From: Armigeres subalbatus
Lineage: Eukaryota > Arthropoda > Insecta > Diptera > Culicidae
Direction of reading: 5' to 3'
Assembly: GCF_024139115.2 (NCBI RefSeq)
Contig: NW_026942550.1
Span: forward strand, 62,001-126,000
DNA length: 64,000 nt
Positions within the stretch are counted from its first letter, which is position 1. The number at the start of each line of letters is the position of its first letter. This document shows positions 13,141-22,430 of this stretch, in pieces. Position numbers and translations under genes: made by a program. The notes beneath the pieces are model-generated. The model did no database searches. It saw only the letters and a program-made list of their open reading frames with translations, and was not told the DNA's origin.

Positions 13141-16100
13141 TTTATTTATTTATTTATTTCGTCAACCGACGTAGACTAGTACATATACAATATACATGTT
13201 TTTCTTTATTTTCTTAATGCTATAAAAACGGTATTATAGTGTATAAAAATAGTTTGGTTAAGTAGTGTTTAATTTTGGGATTTAATGTAAATTTAGATGT
13301 GTAGATTTCAATTGTGACAAAATATTTTTAGGTTCTGCCGAGACATTGTAAAGTCAATAGTTTCGCAGTGTTGATTATAGATGGCCATCATCTGATTGAG
13401 AGGTCCGAATTTTGCATAATTTGTACGGCAGTGATTAATTAAAAATGTATGTCGATGACGCAGTTGTCGAGATGGTGTGTAGAAATTTAATTTCGATAAA
13501 ATGTTTGTTGAATCAATACGCTGCGAAACTATATCGTTAATAAATGAAACCATTGCAGTTTCACGACGCTCTTTCAAAGATTGAATGTTTATAAGCTTGC
13601 AGCGTGCCTCATATGATGGAAGTGGGAATGTTGTCCAACCTAATTTACGAAGAGCAAATAATAGGAATTGTTTTTGTACTGATTCTAATCTTTCTTCGTG
13701 TGCTATTGAAAATGGAGACCATACAATGCTGCAATATTCCAGTATCGACCTTACATAAGCAATATATAATGTTTTAATTGTGTATGGGTCATGAAAGTTA
13801 TAGCAGAAACGTTTTATAAAACCCATCATATTATTTGCTTTATGAATAATGGTGTTGTAATGGTCGATGAACGTTAGTTTGGAGTCTAAGATAATTCCTA
13901 AATCCCTAACTCAATCGCATTTCTCTACAACCTGGTTTCCTAACGTAATTGAGAGATTTTATGCTGTTCTTTTCTGCTGAATGATATAAGGTTACATTTT
14001 TTTACATTCAGTTGCAATAGGCTTTTATTGCACTATTCGTAGAATGAGCATATTTCGTTCTGGAATATGTTGAGGTCATTTTTATTCCCTATTTCCAAAA
14101 AGAGCTTCATGTCATCTGCATAGATTAACACTTTAAGTTTGTCAAGAATGAAGGAAATGTCGTTTACATATATTATGAATAATGGAGGCCCCAAATGAGA
14201 GCCCTGGGGCACACCGTAAGTGGCTTGAATGGGTTTTGATCTATTGTTGTTAAATTTTATAATCAATTGGCGATCAGTTAAGTAGGATTCAAGCCATTTG
14301 AGTAGTCCCGGCTCAATTCCAGTTTTTTTTTTCAATTTGAATAGAAGCATGGGTATATCTATGCGATCAAATGCTTTACTGAAGTCAGTATAAAGAGCTT
14401 CTACATGGTTTCCTTTATCCATTGCATTCAGGGTATAGTCAACAAATTCAAGAAGATTAGTTGAGCTTGAACGCCCTTTAAAGAAGCCATGCTGTGCGTC
14501 TGTTATTCGGTTTTTACTTGTTTGAATAATTTTCGTTTACTATGGCCTCAAAAGTTTTGGAATGCAAGAGATAATGGCTATTCCACGATAATTACGTATG
14601 TCTGATTTTTTTCCAGATTTAAAAATGGGTATCAATAATGAGTTTTTCCATATATTTGGGAATTTTCCTGATTCTAGTGACATATTAAATAGCCAAAATA
14701 ATGGAGTGGTTAGTTCCACTGCTAGGGTTTTCATAAATATAGGAGGGATTCCATCAGGACCAGGACCTTTCGAAGCATCTAAACTACGTAGGGCCTGCAA
14801 AATGTCATGGACATGAAGTTGATTCACTCCAATATCATTTGAAAAGTCTGGGAAAATGCAAAATAGTCGCGGTCACGATCATTTTCAGAAAATGTAGAAT
14901 AGGTTTCCTGGAAAAAATCTGCAAAAAGATTACAGTTCTTTTCCGAGCTATCCCCCGCGTTTTCGTCAAGATGCATAATTGATGGAAAGTTATTAGATTT
15001 TGGTTTGGTTTTACGTAATTAAAGAAGTTCTTAGGACAGGACTTTATTTCGCTCTCAGTTTTTGAATTGTAATCTTCCAATGCGTTACTGATAGCGTAAT
15101 TCAATTGATCGCATACGTCCAAGTAATATACTAAATTTTCATTACTGTTATGACTTTTGTAAATTTTGTGTGCTTTTTGCTTGCGATTTCTTAAATTCTT
15201 GATTTGCCGGTTATACCAAATTGGGTCTTTATTATTGTTATGACGTCGTTTTCGTTTTAGTGGAGTTTCTTGTGAGATTATGTGAGATAATAATCTGTAA
15301 AAAGTGTTAACAGATGCTTCGACATTTTCTTCATTTCTTAAAACTATTTGCCAGTTTACACTTCTTAACCTATCTCGAATATTTTCATAGTTCGCTAAAT
15401 TATATTCAAAGACATCCTCATACTCACAATCGTTGGGTCTTTGTTGCTCATGAATGAATAACGAGTATTCGATTGCAGTGTGGAACGCTTCATTTTTCCA
15501 CAATGGATTGATAGATTCTGTTACACAGAAATCTTCATAGATATTTGTCAGCAAGAGGTCCAAATAGCAATTTTGATTGTTTTTATATGATTAATTTGTT
15601 TCAACCCTAAACTTGCAGACTTGTTTCGTTGCAAAGTTTCGTTATCCCCAACGACTGGCAGTAGGATACATTCGTTTTCTGAGTCTAGAATAAAGTCAGC
15701 ATTGCGTTGGTTAAAGTCCCCATAGATGTGAACTTTAACCTCCGGTGGATGTTCTGATAGTATTTGTTCAGCGCACTCAAAAAAAGATTCATAGTTGTGC
15801 TTACAAGCATGATTAGGTGGGAAATATACCGATGCGAATATATGCATTTCTCCAGCTATATGGGTTTTTACCCAGACATGCTCAAATTCATTGAATTTAT
15901 TTGTTGTGATGATTTCTGAATTAAAGTTTGCTGAAATAGCTATTAGAACACCACCACCGGACTTTTTCTGAGACGTTAGAAAACTCCTGTCATCTCTAAA
16001 TACATTAAAGTTACTTCCAAAATTTCTTCACTCCTAACGCTTTCATCCCAGCTTGTTTCAGTTGCCAGAATAATCGAAAAGGATGAGCTTAATAAATTTT

Positions 16101-16310
16101 TAAATATATCCTTCATTTTGGCTGGGCTTTTCATTCGATTGAAATTCTGACAATAAATTAGAACTTCAGTCGAATTCTGTTTCGGCGAAGAAGTTTCTGG
16201 AAGTATGACGGTCGACGAAATATTTACCTCTTCTGATGTTTCATGTAGCGTGTTATCTTCACTTGTTAATGTGAATAGTGCATAGAAGATTTTTAAATTT
16301 GTTCAGTCGA
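13141..16310 (-). mobile_element. 5'-truncated non-LTR retrotransposon (CR1/Jockey group), copy A
   Basis: The element reads on the minus strand and ends in (AAAT)n, seen as repeated TTTA at 13141-13159, a microsatellite tail as in CR1/L2-type elements. It encodes ORF2 only: endonuclease (about 15600-16170), linker and reverse transcriptase with PQGSHLGPPLF and YADDMKLF. ORF1 is missing, so the 5' end is truncated; that boundary is only approximate. Several frameshifts and stops are present. The near-identical copy at 43161-46315 is part of the segmental duplication, not an independent insertion. The exact clade is unresolved. Confidence 0.85.
13308..16170 (-). pseudogene. Retrotransposon ORF2 (endonuclease plus reverse transcriptase), broken
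   Basis: Endonuclease motifs appear at 16110-15560: ILATETSWDESV, SVYFPPNH and VHIYGDFNQRNADF. A linker frame (14835-15530) leads to the polymerase: KGPGPDGIPPIFMK, WKNSLLIPIFKSGKKSD and NYRGIAIISCIPKL (14540-14827). After a shift come HVEALYTDFSKAFDRID, ATYGVPQGSHLG and LIYADDMKLF (14033-14422). The thumb carries ILEYCSIVWSPF and ESVQKQFLLFALRKLGW (13308-13829). At least three frame breaks separate these pieces. Confidence 0.85.
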
Positions 16311-16403
16311 GGTTTTGCCTTTTGATCCCACATCTCTTCATCCATTGTACTGGTTGTGGAGGATAATATTCAGAATGCCATGATTCACTGATCGCCATGC
16401 ATA

Positions 16404-16527
16404 GGGTAAGGGAGGTATTTTGGACCACCAATTCGACGTTTTATATTTTGAACCACTGAGAGCAAATTCCTCTTGGTGGTCCAAAATAAGAGCCCCGTAA
16501 GGGTGATCCAAAATACATCCTTTACCC
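16404..16527. mobile_element. 124-bp TA-flanked MITE, copy A
   Basis: GGGTAAGGGAGGTATTTTGG at the left is matched imperfectly by the inverted right end (TCCAAAATACATCC..TTTACCC). TA borders both ends (16402-16403 and 16528-16529). The interior contains a second inner pair of GGTCCAAAAT words. The same element, also 124 bp, is at 46411-46534 in copy B, so it predates the duplication. Confidence 0.75.
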
Positions 16528-16620
16528 TATTATGTACAAGACAAAGTTCAGAAATAAAAAAAATACAAAACTTTATCAATAAGTTTGGATTAAAACTGTG
16601 ATTCATCCGCCATTAAGCAT

Positions 16621-16693
16621 TTCGTCCGAGGTACCCCCTGGGCCCGGCGAAAGTACCCCCAGTGGTACATGTACCCCAAGTTGAGAACCGCTG
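16621..16693. mobile_element. Terminus of a hAT-type element, copy A
   Basis: Read on the minus strand this begins CAGCGGTTCTCAACTTGGGG and runs through palindromic GTACATGTAC and GGTACCCCC words. This resembles the widespread hAT terminus that starts CAG-GGTTCTCAA. I could not place the second terminus, so it may be a solo end. It is also present in copy B (46625-46699). Confidence 0.5.
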
Positions 16694-16699
16694 TTATAA

Positions 16700-17299
16700 A
16701 AGACCGAGGAATGCTTTGCATCTCCGTGAGCGCTACGGGAAAAGAATCGTTGGCTAGTAGAGAAGATAATTCTCGGGTACTTTTTCAAATCGGCGTATGT
16801 AACATTTTGATCAAGCTGAGAAAATGGGCTTGAAAGTTTTCAGATTTTATTTTTATTCCTATTTAGAAACTAAACATTTTTATTGCAATTGAATTCACCT
16901 CAACGGTACATTATGAAAAATTTCATCGTCACTGACTCTGAAATCAGCACTGCGTGTGAACATTTCAGTTATTTTGATAAAAATATATGTTACAACGTTT
17001 TGCAACAGATAAATCACATACGTCGTTTGGTAAGTCAGCATGACCGAGGTCATGCTACTTTCGTCGAAATGTTACGCTTCTCCGTACGCTGCATTGTTGA
17101 TACGTCGAAATGTTGCGTCAAGTTGAAACGTTTCACGCACATGCGACAAAAAAATGTCAACACTTACAACACGACGTAACAACATTTGCTGCAGAAAAAC
17201 AACGTAAAATGTTTTTCTTAACAAAAATCAGAATATACAATCAACAAGCATAATTTTGAAATCAGTGATGAAAAATACAAGCAGACGCACGTTTTAAAC
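16700..17299. other. Unique-looking duplicated sequence left of the 15.4-kb insertion
   Basis: This is AT-rich. A plus-strand frame of 98 codons at 16883-17179 is conserved in copy B (46888-47184) with few differences. It has no recognisable domain, and short conserved frames are expected in a recent duplicate. The last eight bases TTTTAAAC (17292-17299) are the target site duplicated by the neighbouring insertion. Confidence 0.4.
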
Positions 17300-17319
17300 C
17301 AGGAACTAATAACCGGGAC
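17300..17319 (+). repeat. Left terminal inverted repeat of the 15.4-kb transposon
   Basis: CAGGAACTAATAACCGGGAC is identical to the inverted right end. A small hairpin, GGGAC then GTCCC six bases later, begins inside the repeat and has no counterpart on the right. Confidence 0.95.
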
Positions 17320-17632
17320 GTGATTGTCCCGAAGAACCGATTAAAAATTCATGCAACCCCAGATGAGCTCACGAGACCAGCACCGCCAGAGGCGCTAGTG
17401 TATTTTACTCACTTTTCGGTAAATTTATTTGAAAGTGTTTTGGTAAGTGCAGACTTTTTTGCTGTGAGTTTTGACAGAACTTTAACCTCAATCCAAAATA
17501 CGTTTCATTTACGTTTTTTCTGTTTTCTGTCCATCAACATATTCCATCAATTTCTTTTTGCCTTCAAATTGTGTGGCAGTTTTAGTTTTTAAATGTTTAG
17601 ATTTTAAATAGCAAACATTTCTCAGTATACAG

Positions 17633-17818
17633 TTGCTGCGTATTTCAACACGAGAAAGCGTGTAGCGGCGGGTGAGTTTAGTGCGATTACTCGGAACAAG
17701 AATGCCACCGCTGGTGAATCTGGTTCCGCTGGAGCTCCGGATAGGAAGATGACCCGAGTTTTCCAGTCTATCAAAAGGATCGGCGTCGTCAAAGTTGATG
17801 TAAAGAGCTACCAAAATT
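17633..17818 (+). pseudogene. Possible Cdt1 (double-parked) N-terminal fragment
   Basis: After a TTTCTCAG acceptor-like sequence a frame reads ISQYTVAAYFNTRKRVAAGE and continues to a TAG at about 17818. The segment QYTVAAYFNTRKR resembles the PCNA-binding degron (Q-x-x-hydrophobic-x-x-aromatic-aromatic, then basic residues) at the N terminus of Cdt1, the replication licensing factor. The rest of the frame (serine/glycine-rich, then MTRVFQSIKRIG) is not recognised. Other PCNA-binding proteins have similar motifs, so this call is tentative. Confidence 0.35.
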
Positions 17819-17944
17819 AGATGGGAAACAGCGAGCGAGGCGTGCAAACCCCGACAATGCAAGCCTCCACACTAGCAATGAAGCGCAAGTAACTAATTTT
17901 TGACGAATCCCAAAGCAAGCTGAGCAGGAGCTCATGATTAGAAA

Positions 17945-18450
17945 ATGGCCCTTCACGTCCCGAAAGCACTTGGATTTGCTTCCATGTTAAAGGAAGGCGC
18001 TCGTGTAAGTATAAATTGCTGGATCCGAAGGTGGATTCGAGTCCAAATTGGTTATTTTTCCGGACGGATGGCGATGACTCACGTGAGTGTTTTTTCCCGT
18101 AGGCTTATTCAGGCCGAGAGGAGCAGTATACCGGAACATATACGCCTTAAGGTGCGCTCGGAATGAACAAAATGATCATCAATCACATCGAGAAGCAGTT
18201 CGTCACTTCCTATGCGGGCACCATCAGGGATGTCGAACATCCGGCAGCCAAACTGATGATCCAGGTCAGCCAGATGCAGGAAGCCCAAATGGGAGATGTT
18301 TTCCATCTTCGTGGTGGTGTTTTGCGGGGCGTTGCTGGAGGCTGCTTAAGAGCTGCTTCGATTGGGAGTGATGATATTACCGAAGGGTATGAGAGAGCCC
18401 TGGATCTGGCTTTGGAAGCTCTACCAAGTCTGGTTACAGTGCAAAGATGA
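17945..18450 (+). pseudogene. CCT8: CCT8 (chaperonin TCP-1 theta subunit) 5' gene fragment, captured
   Basis: CCT8 is one of eight subunits of the cytosolic chaperonin that folds actin, tubulin and other proteins. ATG at 17945 opens MALHVPKALGFASMLKEGAR, the characteristic N terminus. A GTAAGT donor follows at 18005 and an AG acceptor at 18102 (98-bp intron). Exon 2 then gives EEAVYRNIYA (after a one-base shift), NKMIINHIEKQFVTS, VEHPAAKLMIQVSQMQEAQM, a shifted FVVVFCGALLEAA and ELLRLG, and finally ITEGYERALDLALEALPSL. Internal deletions and frameshifts make it non-functional. The retained intron argues for DNA-level capture rather than retrocopying. It stops abruptly at the helicase fragment. 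Confidence 0.88.
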
Positions 18451-19860
18451 CGACCGTTTCGCCAAACACATGACGAAACACGGGCGCATATTTGGTTTCA
18501 TTCGTCAGGTTGATGACTACATTCTGGAGGAACCGAGTTTCGCCGTGCGTTTGGACTACCGTCCCGATTACGCCAGAACGTTGGTGTACGTGCGGAACGT
18601 GTCACCCCATTCGGTGTTGCGACTCAGCATGGCCTACATCCACCTGGCAGACGGTCACATGAAGATGCTGATTGAAAGCGAGATGCGCCTTCCTTGGGGT
18701 ACGGTTTCAAAGTTTTGCTTCGACAGTTGCCTGCTTTCGGAGCTGGATAGAAGCTACGGACTGATATTGGTTGGACTGGCGGACTCAAAGACAGAAATAT
18801 TGGAACTTTACCACCTGCAAGTGACCGTGTTGAGTCATTTCATGAAAGAGCAGCTAATTTTGAAGAAACTAACGATTCATTGTCCGCCGTTGAATCAGTA
18901 TCCGGTACCGATGTTGATCAAACAGTTGTATAAGCACGACTTTTCAACGAAATCTAAATTTGATGGCGCGAAGCAACTGCTGGATCAGTTGGCTAAATTC
19001 AAGGAAGAGGCCTTGAATAAGGGGAACTATATTGAATATTTAAATGTACTGAAACAGATAGAGGACTTTGATATTCAAATGGAATATACTAAGTACAAAA
19101 TCGATGAAGCTAGACTAGTGCCCGGTATTTCAGAGAAGTATTATCGTTTGTCGGTATGTAAAAACAAGCGTATTATTTTTACAATCCAATTTTATTTTAT
19201 TTGTATATGCTTTTATATTCGATTTGTAGATCGATCAATTTCAAACGGCACCCACCCTTTTGAATGATGACTGCACGGTAAGGATGATCATTCCCAGCGA
19301 GTTCGAACCCCGTAGCTTTCTAGAAACTATCCATGAGATCAATCCAGATTACATGTTGATTCATGTAAACACCATTCTTGAACCGTCTCCAACCTACACG
19401 ATTGTGTTTGAATGCAGTCGGCTCTTATTTCAGCTGGAATACTATGTCCTATCTTAGGTGAAGGAAATTGACTTTGAAAAACATTGTTCCCCTAAGCCAC
19501 CGATGGAAAAGAAGATCATATACGAGAGGTGAGTTTTGTTACAAAATGTTCGAACTCAAATGATGCAATACAGTGCGTTTTACAGTTTTCAATGGTTCAA
19601 CAAATATGTCGCAATAAATCACGAGCAGCTGTCTGCTGTGCGAAATATCGTGAATCGGACTTCGTTCCCTGCTCCGTACATATTGTTTGGACCACCCGGT
19701 ACTGGAAAAACTTCAACTATCGTAGAGGCAGTTTTACAAATTTGGAAACTACAACCCAAAGCCAACGTTCTCGTACCGGCAGCTTCAAATTTCGCCTGTG
19801 ATGAATTCACCACGCGCCTGCTGGAATTCATTCCCGCCACCGATGTGTTCCGTTTCGTAT
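18451..19860 (+). pseudogene. armi: Armitage/MOV10-type RNA helicase fragment, captured with introns
   Basis: Armitage and MOV10-family proteins are SF1 RNA helicases; insect Armitage acts in piRNA production. Three exons are visible: 18451-19153 (starting DDDRFAKHMTKHGRIFGFI), 19230-19528 and 19586 onward. The introns are 76 bp (19154-19229) and 57 bp (19529-19585), with GT-AG ends. Diagnostic segments are FDIQMEYTKYKID, FQWFNKYVAINHEQLSAVRN, the Walker A motif GPPGTGKT (19689-19712) and ASNFACDEFTTRLLEFIP. An in-frame TAG at 19455 interrupts exon 2, and the sequence ends soon after motif Ia near ATDVFRF, so helicase motifs II-VI are absent. MOV10-family identity is firm; Armitage rather than another paralogue is inferred. 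Confidence 0.85.
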
Positions 19861-19917
19861 CCTTCGTATCGATTTTGCTGATAACGGAACAACACCTTCG
19901 TTCTCAAAGAGCAGTGG

Positions 19918-20787
19918 AGGTTTTGAGGAAGGTGGTGAGTATCGTCGCGGCCCCGACTACGAATATCCGGAAGGCGGTACATCATACGAGGAAAATTCAT
20001 CGTACGGCTATGGTGGAAGTGGAAGACCGTTCCGCGGCCGTGGAGGATTCCGCGGACGTGGTGGTTTCCGTGGCGGTTTTTATCGTGATGGCCCACCGCA
20101 CCACGGGGACAATGATGAATGGCGTCGATCAGGAGTCGATGGCAAATATGATTCACGCCGTCGTTCGTGAACCAGGAATCGATAGATCTAGCTCCCGTTC
20201 ACCGAGGCGACGCAGTCCGGCTGATTCTGATTCGTCTTCTTGTATGAATGGCATGTTATCGAATGCAAGAACGTTACCAGAAGTGGCACGGAAATCTACC
20301 ACAGTCTGGTAAGGGGCGCTGATTTTGAACACTATTCCCCGCCAAGTTGCACCTAACGGACGGAGACCACGAAATAGTGGACAGCCTGATGAAGGACGAG
20401 GAAGGTAAACACCACCTTCGTATTACTCAGCGACTACGCCTCGATCAACCCAAGTTGGAAAATCTGCAGAAGCGCATATCGACGTCATCGTCGCACGCAA
20501 TCTTCCTCGGCCTGCTGGGATCGACGTCATCGGTAGCATCGTCGGATGATGTCAGCGTTCAGACGCGTCCACTGCGTAATCTCGTGTCCTACCTGAAGCA
20601 GAAAGAAGCGGCCGGCGTTATATCCTTACTCAATAAAGAAACGGAAGCAACCGATGTGCTCTACTCATTCCCGCCATGCGATTTTTCGACAGAATTGTTG
20701 AAACGAACATGTCACAACCTCACCGAGGAGGGACTGAAGGAAGACCATCTGGTAATCGTGGTGGTCCGAGGAGGAACAATCCTCTGA
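19918..20787 (+). pseudogene. nito: Spenito-type protein 3' fragment: RGG/RS tail and SPOC domain, captured
   Basis: Spenito (RBM15-like) is a nuclear RNA-binding protein with RRMs and a C-terminal SPOC domain, part of the m6A writer complex and of sex determination in flies. The fragment opens in an RGG-rich stretch (FRGRGGFRGRGGFRGGF), passes an RS-rich stretch (SSRSPRRRSPADSDSSS), then shows SPOC pieces: HLTDGDHEIVDSLMKDEEGK, RPLRNLVSYLKQKEAAGVIS and FPPCDFSTELLKRTCHNL, ending HLVIVVVRGG near the natural C terminus, TGA at 20785. Stops near 20168 and 20310 and a one-base shift near 20330 break the frame. The RRMs are missing. No intron is evident in the fragment. Confidence 0.85.
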
Positions 20788-20789
20788 AG

Positions 20790-21100
20790 TGCCTTCTTTC
20801 TAGTATTGCAGCAACTAGTCCATATTGGCACAGCATACAACATGGCTGGTCTAAAAATTTGTTTGTAAATCAAAAGTTTGTTCTTAAGACGAAGTTTTGA
20901 CTTTCTGTTTATAAGTGGATCACTTAATATATTTGTTACATTTGGCTTGAAGGCCTTCAATGTGATTTTTAAAAGTTAAAGTTAATTTAAGATCTAGCAG
21001 AAGTCCTAAATATTTAAAATTCGAATAGTTTACCTGCAGTGAGCGATCTGATAAATAATTTTGGATCAGTTTAATACCTAGTTGGTTGGTTGTTTGCTCA
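20790..21100 (-). pseudogene. Jockey-type reverse transcriptase thumb fragment
   Basis: Minus-strand frames read IKLIQNYLSDRSLQV, then FKYLGLLLDLKLTLTFKNH, then INRKSKLRLKNKLLIYKQIF and RPAMLYAVPIWTSC. These are the region after the catalytic box in Jockey-clade polymerases. The catalytic box itself is missing between the first two pieces, so an internal deletion has occurred. Related shorter relics lie near 56260 and 57630. Confidence 0.75.
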
Positions 21101-22430
21101 TTGTTTGTTGGTTGCTTCATTGTTTGTTGGTTGATTGATTGGTTATTTAGTTGATTGCTACAATTGCTTATTGGTTGGTTGGTTAATAAGTTGATTGGTA
21201 GCTTGCTTGAATGGTTGGTTGTTTGATTAGTTAGTTGATTGATTCGTTGGTTATTTGGTTAGTTGGTTGTTGCTTGATTTGTAAGTTGGAAGAATGGTTG
21301 ATTGGTTGGTTTCTTTTTTGTTTATTGATTACTTGATTGGTTGGTAATTTGGTTGATTGGTTGGTCGGCTCGTTAGTTCATATGTTGGTTTGATGGTTGC
21401 TCGAATGGTTGATTAGTTGGTTGGTTGAATGATTGTTTGGTTGATTGGTAGCTTGCTTGAATGGTGGGTTGCTTGATTGCTTGGTTGATTGGTAGTTTGC
21501 TTGAATGGTTGGTTATTTGATTGATTGCTGCTTGATTTGTTAGATGGTAGAATAATTGATTGGTTGGTTGATTGCTTGCTTGATTGGTTTGTCGGCTGGT
21601 TAGTTGACATGTTGTTTTGTTGGTTGCTTGGTTGGTTGATTAGTTGATTCGTTGCTTGATTGATTGGTAGCTTACTTGAATGGGTGATTGCTAGATTAGT
21701 TGGTTGATTATTTGGTTGATGGGTTGCTGTAACCGTTTGATTGAATGGTTGGTCGGCTGGTTGGTTGATTGGTTGTTTTGTTGGTTTCTTGATTGGTTGA
21801 TTAGTTGATTGATTGATTGATTAGTTGATTGGTTAGTTGTTGCTTGATTTGTTAGTAAGTAGAATTGTTGATTAGTTAGTTCCTTGATAGTTGGTTGGTT
21901 GCTTAATTGGTTGTTTGGTTGTTTTATTGTTTGTTGGTTGATTGATTGGTTATTTAGTTGATTGGTTGGTTGGTTGATTGTTGGTTAGTAGAATGATTAT
22001 TTGGTTGGTTGCTGCTTGATTTGTTAGTTGGTAGAACTGTTGAATGGTTGGTTGCTTGATTGGTTGGTTATTTGGTTGATTGGTTGTTTGACTGGTTGAT
22101 TGATTGGTTGGTCGGCTGGTTAGTTGATTAGTTGTTTTGTTGGTTGCTTGAATGGCTGATTAGTTGGTTGCTTGATTAGTTGATTGTTGGCTTGCTTGAT
22201 TGGTTGGTTGCTGGAATCGTTGACTAGTTGATTATTCAGTTGATTGCGTGCTTGATTGGTTGATTGATTAGTTGATTGGTTGATTAGTTGGTTAGTTGAT
22301 TATTGGTCGGTTGCTTGATGGGTTGATTAGTTGATTTGTTGATGACTTGATTGGTAGATTAGTTGGTTGTTTGCTTGATTTGTTAGTTGGTAGAATTGTT
22401 GAATGGTTTATAGTTGGTTGGTTGCCGATA
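21080..22430 (+). repeat. Degenerate GGTTGATT-type tandem repeat, block 1 (T/G strand)
   Basis: About 1.35 kb built from four-base words GATT, GGTT, TGGT and GCTT in imperfect repetition (for example TTGGTTGATTGGTTGGTT). There are no A/C-strand units in this block. Frames through it are low-complexity and not coding. Block 2 continues after the LOA element at 26410. Confidence 0.9.

Noticed and set aside
17384..17402. ACCGCCAGAGGCGCTAGTG as a possible CTCF-like insulator site
   Set aside because: It resembles the insect CTCF core only loosely; a single short match without conservation is not enough.
17509..17862. 117-codon minus-strand frame near the left end of the 15.4-kb transposon
   Set aside because: It overlaps the better-supported plus-strand segments, shows no family and has no conserved counterpart.
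20347..20787. An intact small SPOC-domain gene
   Set aside because: The open frame begins inside the domain without an ATG, and the upstream part of the same protein is separated by stops and a frameshift, so it is a fragment of spenito.
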